A DNA stretch of 22,048 bases from a virus. The notes under the pieces are model-generated. The model searched no databases. It was given only the letters and a program-made list of their open reading frames with translations, and was not told where the DNA came from. A program made the translations under genes and the position numbers. Positions 17,401-22,048 of this stretch are shown one piece after another. How positions within the stretch are numbered: position 1 is the stretch's first letter; every line of letters starts with the position of its first letter. The stretch lies in IMG/VR virus record IMGVR_UViG_3300028548_006611, positions 1-22,048 of that record. One strand, given 5' to 3'.

Positions 17401-18571
17401 TAGCCCGAATTTGTACTGAATCTTTAGGATCAACCCCTACAATCTGAGCTTCCAGTTCTGCAATCTCTGCGTTTCGTTTATTCAGGTCTGTCGCGCTAGA
17501 CTCAAGTTCTTGAAGAAAGTCGCTATCTTCAATAAGGTCTGCTTTCTCGGAAGCTGTTGGTGGGTTTTCTGTATCAGTTAATCTACGTTCAGCGTCTTTA
17601 CGCTGCAAAGCAATCTGCTCAAGGTCTATGTCAATATTTTCTCTGTCTGCAAAAGTAGGCACAGCCTCTTCTACTAATTCTTCTGTTTCTAACTTAGGTT
17701 CTGATCCAGCCAATTCTGCATCAAGTTCAGCTTTTGATTCATACTTGAGAAGCTGTGTGAGACCATCGCCCCCAAAGTTTTTTGTAGACTCATCAATTTC
17801 TGATTGCGAGAATCCGCGAGAGAGTAGGGTGCTATTATCCTTTCGCAGCTTTGCTCTAGCCAGAGGTGTTGTTGCAGCACCTAGTAGGAATGCTATGCCG
17901 TAGTTAGCAGCAGCTCCAGCAATGGCAGACGTACCTAACTTAGCATACGAGAACTCGTCGCTGTTGCCTAAGTTAATATCTCGACTCTGGCCAAAACCAC
18001 TGATCGCCATTTCCGATCCAGCACCAGCGAGAGCTTGCTTCTTTGCTCCAGCTTTACCAGCTTGAAAAGCCGCACTACCTACAGACTTTCCAGCCGCCAA
18101 CGCACCATAAGCTGTGGCCTTCGCTGCACCACCGCCTATTACGTTGGTTGGGTTTAGGATGTTAGCCCCTCCCAAAGTTTTTGTAATTTCTGCGCCAGAT
18201 AGTTCATCTGATATAGAGCCACCACCAGCACCAGTAGTTAATACGTTGGGCATGACTTCGTAGGCGGCGGTTAATCTCGCCATACGATCACGAGACTCAC
18301 CTTGCAAGGTCGATGTTTGAAAGTAACCTGCATCACCAAATGCTGCGCCAAGTTCATTCATGGCTGCATAGGATTGCTCGTTATACCATTCAGCCAAAGC
18401 TTCCTCGAATGTGAAATCCTTCATGTCGTTGGCTTTGGCGTTCTCGACAATATCACGTCTAAAGAACGGGTCTTTTAAAAGGTCTTGTGGGCTAGTGCTT
18501 GAATAGTCTGAGCTTGTTGATGCGTTAGAAGGGTCTACTAAGGCTTGGATGTCTTTCCAATTTGAGGGCAT
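8429..18571 (-). CDS. Giant polyvalent virion (ejection) protein, 3380 aa, with two HExGH metallopeptidase motifs
   Basis: The start has GGAG seven bases upstream. Residues about 1-110 are soluble. About 108-235 are rich in Gly and Ala and could insert in a membrane (TSAIAGAAANYGIAFLLGAA). About 240-820 are highly charged with coiled coils and a Lys/Glu/Pro-rich linker. About 820-1340 are mixed. A first zinc-metallopeptidase motif LVHEVGHW lies near 1395 with a possible third ligand E near 1465. A second, LMHEIGHIF, lies near 2023 with E residues near 2072-2078. From about 2590 the protein becomes a helical conserved tail including SPLGSVLFQFKSFP (near 3170), as in the LPD38 domain of large polyvalent phage proteins. 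It lacks the SLT lysozyme of T7 gp16. As third of three virion-type genes it is inferred to be packaged and injected. No frameshift is visible. Confidence 0.85.
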   Translation of the reverse strand: MPSNWKDIQALVDPSNASTSSDYSSTSPQDLLKDPFFRRDIVENAKANDMKDFTFEEALAEWYNEQSYAAMNELGAAFGDAGYFQTSTLQGESRDRMARLTAAYEVMPNVLTTGAGGGSISDELSGAEITKTLGGANILNPTNVIGGGAAKATAYGALAAGKSVGSAAFQAGKAGAKKQALAGAGSEMAISGFGQSRDINLGNSDEFSYAKLGTSAIAGAAANYGIAFLLGAATTPLARAKLRKDNSTLLSRGFSQSEIDESTKNFGGDGLTQLLKYESKAELDAELAGSEPKLETEELVEEAVPTFADRENIDIDLEQIALQRKDAERRLTDTENPPTASEKADLIEDSDFLQELESSATDLNKRNAEIAELEAQIVGVDPKDSVQIRARIARLAAESNQAKRAYKIGFGIYQNLKEGDSYADGLLAFKKAQRQAAAEAKADAKKNEAEAQEPVFDVPSIVPKVEATPDTKPVQADTQVKSPEQEAEEVKIVNEEVKIARTDPEVNEEVLATPEKPAEQVVVDQAPDDAIKKSVLEIEGEDTAPIIKAIRESFDELERTIEIATQGKKKGEEVASSKKAFGAKGEKVAKAVMQDENLNTKNLDAKEKNKIAKEILKRIDPNFKESSKLPLPQKLARIEERLQEIETEVSVPKADKVAKEVPKSAANPEVGRLIKEEMEAPEVTPEVKAEKANEDQVLQEIKEAIEIESDKTFELPKTLVDMVESQGDPETSKTLATLFTSIVESGAEFVLSDQKLMKQIIGDVFGKGSADSKKLFQEYKKIKEGLETEDFEVNRLGSQTDASTIDSNFEKEFIANYVAERKSRVAAKLKTDKKFSTYWDSQANKVSFFDDLLKARVAGWKKDARQMLREQYQIRGASLDHWEMFTNIGPSKKASEAYIKKALSGELLENRAKVLQIEDVMSRDNANALALKLKKPVAFIAANSIRAKFVLTEGYPSNSRTGKDGRIYNSIPAGQIVYMSHTNGKVYQSPIELLQNEGLLRTDQRDTYDIGQHINVDDFRDPKKLLGQGFDRLVKEYYDSKGVSRPRGKQGKTTDEPKRFKLRNFIVSRFLLQQELNGKKGGSRYTINPIDDSPQTTTSATAPKSAPKFTQNLDEVVLPKGYRLAALNGAGTEIRVITDKQLENGGGVNQLLGKASDEQWLVGMVPEGSPRVSALNKNLVIDLFQEVSEQPIKRLFTDVAPNMKDLQKIMPEDVMEPEDIKFLRDSLFKSQGKKPNKKKLVHDMADVNMALTKLDTQVKFLPNGTGFDDSVQEAMELLRIQDKYFPNGVGFETQTRRETIREARNIMAGFEPDAKIQAEVLLDAIGKENYDAVEKLFLRVTGAVDQFNPKDGAPTMLMERGNRGGAHRYGASGTSDILLKPEAQVNHFPSFTSLVHEVGHWSYNNAMTPKMRMEFWNELKTSLYTDGKLDADKLAKATGYAEEDLGAKFLTDNKMSTSTGVTQAEFFANAFEKWALNARHGDVEVNTMWRRMAKFIEGVFKKMQGKESGNPKLDAIFARLYPEDTAATRQARKVVEVFDPDAPPQRVLDAESTIQSYLRIRTSELTKVWKTFSPHISENGTPAGEKPFDVIFDARNLSRFLNSLSITRGESRVLSALGQNSDPIIGPADTNKTGAFTVVSKAGYSKKLRVLAKDINAIYSKYLAGESNQAAQPDEKFDYDEFQKIIEDYDAGRELTDKQIEFIDTAAESAGVDSSQGMDLVEKINEVYIFMEGNTLEVDDFETELGFYKIHAEPTDVSSAAKEITALIQDNRDMIDQVAELLTDKYYRLSKENYAIALPSDKALKQEHFTGRKPVTPLGRLVKNAYSSRNKNSNTSPASSNASNVNFISLNKKELANKHQEALDSGDKETLEGLYYEAHRRSETESIHSLSGKDSINSSQVSSAIEMESIGKVDGEGIWIDAPLSIRDSAKMMTHRDPEVQANMRLMFQRMYGLINASTRGIVDDIPLLDTHTLGKITGENYSEVDGVVKDLSTAKFGGLRSDFRRIVVGLNREDSDPKALMHEIGHIFKRALPEENLLVIRDAFKLAVKAEDPVAVDFAGRYTNSSMEDRAEEWFVESWANYLANRVSKADITSSKMDYSQEGGGGLEADMLEMKGKLGQYADLLSEYVAYGLNGLIGRNDVKQMFRRLTFSGNLIKRENILGNISNHHVPSQYLNDFAQQAINDMPEEGVRRLSGFVSGSISGARGRIKPFYYSNTGGSSGKLLPNNFTGSQKLDGAIYVAESHGTANKVFTNQDFKADSYNKKDIADAASRVAVRNDQDPKSMSDYALGELRKLEAFISQRHAYIDQAIRFKNAVDDPSLSDKAERNSMAYEQSIDQIENSNDAIGEIVDMFQTRLGVAPVEHSSVVVSSVTREEVISFSSTTPLDENNRGLFKDILTLITPSIKESAYRTLSQKIDDADSAANAFEVLQSVAGSSTSIPRALKDLNFKGVKLTSDSGEEFMALLVPEKVKRINDPDFVNPESVPRLEETQTLSTIVGEMVINAAEEQAPVSLDPSIVAKHIGSMIEKNGSNGSSADVISQMTRGFIGNGEQGKKLAGNVKGMFDALLAENSVQIRTSGMRWLGNLIKPEEGVGHYEKHGSRVGKKVMPILKLIQDISGTEKGAGRRYLDRVNQWGYKPSVSEARVLKAMRRPAGSKQEQLLRGDERKLYDMLRKQFKSELEEMRSQGLFIGNIKNYIPQVWDINVINRNAETRAAFTKSMASYFKSEARNRGEDLADDLATERATKMMTRLTNDDGVYIPSRPNNQTESQSDHFDFSRVIRLDEFPDHLDDLEGYLVNDLGGLATKYFNESSRRVLITEDFGIESHAFYDYMEAHENGIKGAAKLLKSGKVYRRAVESIDGETVTEFERSLMMPIARSDAHGTQLLNQAMSIMESDGQPAAKEFLLSQAMKRQPALERRIDAILTALSETGGKTSSTTTDYKHAFGMFDTLRGRSPSRGGTYNETARSASKGARMFNSVSLLSYTVITSMTDLVLPVIRSGSLPSAMKGLKKVNLDPDYREAIRNVGAGMASIAHNKLVHMSGGEGDKLSNAFFSGIGLNQWTEYMRDYAASTAYEAIKAEQRIAIRDMKGDGTNLAMQSADFRRAKRFLARVGLGHFAERGSESLDNMKLLENDQVREAIHRMTNEAVFAPNGNDIPLIWQSPLGSVLFQFKSFPLMMGRLARRAIWDEVGKPMLTKGEPVNLAPAAMLLTLAPIFGEQVLSVREAATAKGGEEGGEYKRRERSANKFLETFGADEDDPVFESAEMDALAGRYVEGFMYAGGFGLLADLFHQSAEQIDNGAYGNNRIASTFLGPTYGSVFGTLVNIGAGAVDKNDDSNSKERQAWREVIGRIPLIGQNRQIKEDAVDYLAGEASR
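17074..17111. repeat. 17-bp direct repeat inside the giant gene
   Basis: CAATCTTTACTTCTTCG occurs at 17074-17090 and again at 17095-17111, with a period of 21 bases, or seven codons. It encodes a repeated EEVKI motif in the charged linker. It looks like a simple in-frame duplication. Confidence 0.9.
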
Positions 18572-18641
18572 GTCGGTACTCCAGTTAACCGATTAAAAGT
18601 TGATTTAGGGTAACTGGATAAAGGGGTAGGGTCGTCCTCGC
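18572..18641 (-). promoter_or_regulatory. Leader of the giant gene with a hairpin that can cover its ribosome site
   Basis: In the leftward RNA, CCAGTTACCC (+ strand 18608-18617) can pair with GGTTAACTGG (18581-18590), nine of ten positions, around a 17-base loop. The right arm contains the GG of the GGAG ribosome site of the giant gene. Translation could therefore be limited until the hairpin opens. I see no convincing promoter here. A TTATCC / TTTTAA pair at 17-base spacing is weak. Confidence 0.5.
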
Positions 18642-18668
18642 AAAAAAAAGCCCTCGGATCAGGAGGGC
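18642..18668 (-). terminator. Intrinsic terminator between the 676-aa and giant virion genes
   Basis: On the minus strand GCCCTC pairs with GAGGGC around a seven-base loop and is followed by eight T. It is a strong rho-independent terminator lying 15 bases after the stop of the 676-aa gene. Transcripts from the right would largely stop here, so the giant gene probably needs readthrough or its own promoter. Confidence 0.9.
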
Positions 18669-18682
18669 AAGGGGAGGAGAAA

Positions 18683-20713
18683 TTATGGTTGTTGGTATAG
18701 AGGAGAGTTTGCCCAACTTTGAATCGAACCCTGACCCGAACTGATGGGAGCCTTTTGCTGCATGTGGACAAGAACAGCGTCTCGAACTGCTGGAATTTTT
18801 GTAGCTTCTCTCAGTTGATTCTCTTTAGCCAGTAGCTTATTTAAAAGGTTCTCTGCTTGTTGCTGAATATTTTTTAGCGTTTGCAAGTAACTATCAATGT
18901 CACCTTGGTGTTCTTTAATCTTATAGGAGTTATAAAATAATCCAGTTTTCTTATGGTCTGTATTCAGCTCATTGTAATCATCATTGGCGGCTTGAATATG
19001 ACTCCTAAGAGCAGCTATTGCCTGTGGTATTGCGCTCATTGCGTCTAAGTAATTGTCAGTAATTACATTGTTTGCATCAAGCAAGGCTCCAGAGGTCGTA
19101 TCTATTCTGATAGCATCATCTGCCAAACTCTTAACCATAACGTCAGTGGTGCTAGCTTGAGACAATGCCTTACCCCATAAGGACATAAAGTTACTAACAG
19201 GCATTGGCGATCCAGCGGTTAACTGAGCTTCCCGTTCGATTGCAGACTTATTTGAACTATCGAGTGTCATGTATGCGCTGGCAGCTTGGACTATCTGATC
19301 TACGCCAAGACCGTTATCAATGCCGTTTTGAATCACAAGCTTAATATTTTGAATTCCTCGTGCGTTTTTCTTACCAATGTAATACGGCTCAAGAGCAGCA
19401 GCCACTTGATTGATAATGCCTGATTGGGTGCTATTGGTTTTATTTGCAAGTAGAGAGGCAGCAATTTTATCAACTTCTTGATCACCCTCGCTTTGGGCAG
19501 TAGCAGAATTTGTGGAGGCTGTCGCGGAAGCAGCAACTTGTGCTTGCTGGTGGACTTGCTGGAACGAAAGCTCTTGTCTGCTATGAGCCATATCCACCCA
19601 ATTTTTAATTCTTTGTAGAGTAACGTCATCCTTGGTTGGGTCATTGCCTGCCAATTCGACAATTGCCGCAATCCTTTCATCAGGCGATAAGGTAGTGTCG
19701 GACATGACAGCTTCGGTGTCTTTATTATTCATCGTAAGAACAGCATCGACTTTATCCGCTACTTTCTGGTCGGCAGTATTCTGGACAGTTTTGTTATGGC
19801 TATTTACCAGTTGTCGAAGATTAGCCGTTACAGTTTCACTTGCACCTTTGGTTTGTGCGTTAAATGTTGCCTCGTCAATTGTGGTGATATTGGAAAGAAG
19901 GGCTGTAATAAGTGACGTGGCTGTCTTGTCATTTACTGTATTGTTATGCCCGTTCATTTGTAAAATGATAGTGTCTTGGAAGTCTTTTGGTATATTGGCA
20001 TCTTCCATCTGAGACCTAAGTGTGGCCTCATCGACTACACCACCAGCAGCGACAGCGTTGGTATATATTGATGTACCAGTAGCTCGGAAGCGTTCATTAC
20101 CTTTACGTTCAAGTATCTCATTAAATTTTGAAGCAATATCAGGCGCAGCGTTAGGGTTAAATTTACTGTAGTCGGTAATGCCTTGATCAACTAAACTGGT
20201 GATTGTCGATTGAACTTCAGAAGTGTTCATGTATTCAGACAACCAAGATTTTCTGTTGTTACCCACATCAATAGAGGAAACGTAATCATCGTATGCAGAA
20301 ACCAACTCAGGGTTATTGCCAAGCGATTTTCTGCCTGCCTCAACCGCTTGAATAGAATCATCATTTGTTAAGAAGCTATTAGTAAGTGCGCTCTGAAATA
20401 TATCGTCCCTATTTTTCATTACCTCAAATCGAGAAACTTCAGCGTTCCTTCTCGTATCTCTGGCTGCGGTATTGTTGGCTGATAATTGTGCGCCCATCTC
20501 CATCTTGGTTGGTGCGCCTGTCATAATGTTGTAATCGTTGTCAGCGATATTAGCGAACTGGTTTGTCGCCATCTCGGAAGTAACATCAATTCCAGCATCT
20601 CGCTGCGAGGTTAACCAATCGTTGTAATCCTTTCTCGCACCTGCACGATTTTTGCGGTGTTCCTGCTGACGATTTTTAAACGAGTCGTAGGCTCCTGAAG
20701 TGAACATTCCCAT
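18683..20713 (-). CDS. Internal virion protein, 676 aa (position of T7 gp15)
   Basis: The 676-aa protein begins MGMFTSGAYDSFKNRQQEHR and is largely helical, rich in Gln, Asn, Ala and Ser, with long amphipathic stretches (GIQNIKLVIQNGIDNG, LQTLKNIQQQAENLLNKLLA). No enzymatic motif, membrane span or cysteine cluster is visible. Its start overlaps the preceding stop by one base (TAATG), so it is translationally coupled to the 432-aa gene. A middle-sized helical protein second in a three-gene series ending with a giant protein matches the order of T7 gp14-gp15-gp16, which build the internal core and the DNA-ejection conduit. The assignment rests on size, composition and order, not on sequence I recognise. 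It ends just before a strong terminator. Confidence 0.75.
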   Translation of the reverse strand: MGMFTSGAYDSFKNRQQEHRKNRAGARKDYNDWLTSQRDAGIDVTSEMATNQFANIADNDYNIMTGAPTKMEMGAQLSANNTAARDTRRNAEVSRFEVMKNRDDIFQSALTNSFLTNDDSIQAVEAGRKSLGNNPELVSAYDDYVSSIDVGNNRKSWLSEYMNTSEVQSTITSLVDQGITDYSKFNPNAAPDIASKFNEILERKGNERFRATGTSIYTNAVAAGGVVDEATLRSQMEDANIPKDFQDTIILQMNGHNNTVNDKTATSLITALLSNITTIDEATFNAQTKGASETVTANLRQLVNSHNKTVQNTADQKVADKVDAVLTMNNKDTEAVMSDTTLSPDERIAAIVELAGNDPTKDDVTLQRIKNWVDMAHSRQELSFQQVHQQAQVAASATASTNSATAQSEGDQEVDKIAASLLANKTNSTQSGIINQVAAALEPYYIGKKNARGIQNIKLVIQNGIDNGLGVDQIVQAASAYMTLDSSNKSAIEREAQLTAGSPMPVSNFMSLWGKALSQASTTDVMVKSLADDAIRIDTTSGALLDANNVITDNYLDAMSAIPQAIAALRSHIQAANDDYNELNTDHKKTGLFYNSYKIKEHQGDIDSYLQTLKNIQQQAENLLNKLLAKENQLREATKIPAVRDAVLVHMQQKAPISSGQGSIQSWANSPLYQQP

Positions 20714-22011
20714 TATGTTTTACTCTTATTTTTCATTGAATTTATAAACAAGTCAAAAGCATCGGAACCAGCAGCACCTTGAGCCGTGGCATTGGTAGAG
20801 GCTAAACCTGCGTATGTTTGAGTCATAGACTTTGCGCCATCAGCCGCTTGGTTCAATAAGCTGCTTGCACCACTGTTGTATGTGCTTCCTGTTGGAGCTG
20901 CTGAAGTGACTCCTGTTGGACTGCCTGCTCCAGCATTAATCATCTGGCCATTTTTAAGTTGGTTCAGAGAATCAGCGAAGTCATAGTCTGCGCGTCTAAC
21001 TGTTTCAGCGTTAGTCATAAGGTTGTTGCCAGTAGCAAAGGCTTTTGTTTGAGCGTCCATAATTGAGGAGTTGCCTGCTTCGCTTAAAATTCCTGATCTG
21101 TTTGTATTGAACAAATTATCCTTCGAGGTGTTGCGAGCAATGGCTTGGTCGTAAGAAGCATTCTTAGTCTTCATTACTTCATCGTAATACTTCTTCGTAA
21201 GGTCACGAGATCGGTCTTCTTCAATAGTAGATCGGCTCATTCCATTGTTGTAGTTTTCGGCATAACCTCTCGTATTCACTCGATCAATAAGATTGTTTAA
21301 CTCACCCATGTTTTCTTCGTAGAGCATTCCGTAGTCACGCATAATATCTTCATTAGATATTTGCTCACGATCACCAATCCTGTCGATAGCACCAAGAACA
21401 CGAGTCTCGTAGTCTTCTAGCGAGGTACGTTGGTCTGTGTATATTTGAGACTGATCTTGATAAACATCATCTAGCTCATCGCCAGCGTTTAGGAGGACTT
21501 CTTGTACATGGGCAGTTTGTGCTTCGAGAACATCGAGGTTGTTAGTTCTTAGTGCTTCATCATATCTCTCTTTATCAAGAGCAAAAGGCTGTAGCTTTTT
21601 GTACCAAGAGAACTTTGTATCAGCGATTGTTTTGTTTAGCGTTTGGGCTTCTTCCCAGTAGCCCATCTTCTTGGCTTCAATAGCCAGAGAAGCAGTGAAG
21701 GCGTCTTGCTGGAGTTTGAATCCAGCTAAAGCTAGGTCTTTGTTTGTGATGGCAAGCATCTTTTCCAGAGCTAATGATTCAGCCGCAGCATCACCAGCAT
21801 TTTTTGCATTACCATACGCAGTGATTGCTGTATATGCAGACCCAAGAAAGCTGCCAGCTTTTCCAATACCATCCCAATTTATAGATTGTGTTCCAGATGA
21901 GGCATCGTAACCTTCAGTGGTGGTAATAAACATACCTTTGGCTTCTTCAAGGAATGCGTCACCAGCACTCTGGAACGACCAAGTTGATGGGTCAAATAAA
22001 TTAAAGCTCAT
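20713..22011 (-). CDS. Internal virion protein, 432 aa (position of T7 gp14)
   Basis: An AGGAGGGG ribosome site lies six bases before the ATG, one of the strongest in the window and fitting a highly expressed structural gene. The 432-aa protein begins MSFNLFDPSTWSF. It has a Gly/Ala-rich, mildly hydrophobic part (about 48-75, GIGKAGSFLGSAYTAITAYG), then long coiled-coil-like helices (about 80-330), and a low-complexity Gly/Ser/Thr/Ala tail. This resembles small internal-core proteins of T7-like phages that enter the outer membrane. The order and coupling with the 676-aa and giant genes support an ejection-protein role. This is inference, as I cannot match the family directly. Confidence 0.75.
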   Translation of the reverse strand: MSFNLFDPSTWSFQSAGDAFLEEAKGMFITTTEGYDASSGTQSINWDGIGKAGSFLGSAYTAITAYGNAKNAGDAAAESLALEKMLAITNKDLALAGFKLQQDAFTASLAIEAKKMGYWEEAQTLNKTIADTKFSWYKKLQPFALDKERYDEALRTNNLDVLEAQTAHVQEVLLNAGDELDDVYQDQSQIYTDQRTSLEDYETRVLGAIDRIGDREQISNEDIMRDYGMLYEENMGELNNLIDRVNTRGYAENYNNGMSRSTIEEDRSRDLTKKYYDEVMKTKNASYDQAIARNTSKDNLFNTNRSGILSEAGNSSIMDAQTKAFATGNNLMTNAETVRRADYDFADSLNQLKNGQMINAGAGSPTGVTSAAPTGSTYNSGASSLLNQAADGAKSMTQTYAGLASTNATAQGAAGSDAFDLFINSMKNKSKT

Positions 22012-22012
22012 A

Positions 22013-22048
22013 CTACGCCCCTCCTAAGAAGTTCGTAGTTGCTGCGGC
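22013..22048 (-). CDS. C-terminal end of an upstream virion gene (partial)
   Basis: The frame reads AAATTNFLGGA and stops with TAG at 22013-22015, one base before the ATG of the 432-aa gene. The small, Ala/Thr/Gly-rich end is typical of phage structural proteins. Other frames also end in this short stretch (one at a TAG after about eight codons), so the frame choice is provisional. Its ribosome-site overlap with the next gene favours this reading. Confidence 0.4.
   Translation of the reverse strand, partial: AAATTNFLGGA

Noticed and set aside
18625-18638. Phage-specific promoter shared with the 1853-1866 region (CTACCC followed by an AT-rich box)
   Set aside because: Only about 10 of 14 bases match between two sites; too weak without a genome-wide search.

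Overview
The window looks like part of a tailed-phage genome, most likely a podovirus-like lytic phage of a Gram-negative bacterium. Genes are packed tightly, with many ATGA and TAATG stop/start overlaps. It carries a phage DNA replication and recombination set, a SleB-type lysis enzyme, a PhoH-like ATPase, and three successive large genes ordered like the T7 internal-core (ejection) genes. I see no integrase, transposase, tRNA, rRNA or CRISPR array. The host cannot be read from the sequence. PhoH genes are common in marine phages, which is only a hint.

Layout. (1) Positions 1-1727, minus strand: a lysis and nuclease operon. In transcription order it holds an HTH plus zinc-finger protein with a TTG start, a PD-(D/E)XK nuclease, an RNA hairpin, an 87-aa protein, a 24-aa single-pass membrane peptide, a SleB-type hydrolase, a 46-aa protein, and the start of a possible Holliday-junction resolvase that runs off the left edge. 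(2) Positions 1728-1901: a regulatory region with operator-like repeats. (3) Positions 1902-2153, plus strand: a lone 83-aa ORF. (4) Positions 2150-5732, minus strand: an XRE-type regulator, a primase-polymerase/helicase, a region with an in-frame stop (48-aa and 83-aa ORFs), PhoH and a small membrane protein. (5) Positions 5733-5846: a second divergent regulatory region sharing sequence motifs with the first. (6) Positions 5847-8432, plus strand: an unknown protein, a Sak4-like RecA-fold ATPase, an SSB-like protein with a terminator after it, and a Cas4-like exonuclease. (7) Positions 8429-22048, minus strand: a virion module with the end of an upstream gene, a 432-aa and a 676-aa internal virion protein, a strong terminator, and a 3380-aa giant protein filling 46% of the window.

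How the parts fit together. The primase-polymerase/helicase and the ATPase, SSB-like and Cas4-like proteins would form the replication and recombination machinery. The PD-(D/E)XK nuclease and the possible resolvase would process branched or host DNA. The 432-, 676- and 3380-aa proteins are inferred to be packaged and ejected with the DNA. The giant one carries two HExGH zinc-metallopeptidase motifs and a conserved tail typical of large polyvalent phage proteins. The two convergent gene pairs meet with stop codons overlapping by only a few bases. No gene-free stretch exceeds 300 bases.
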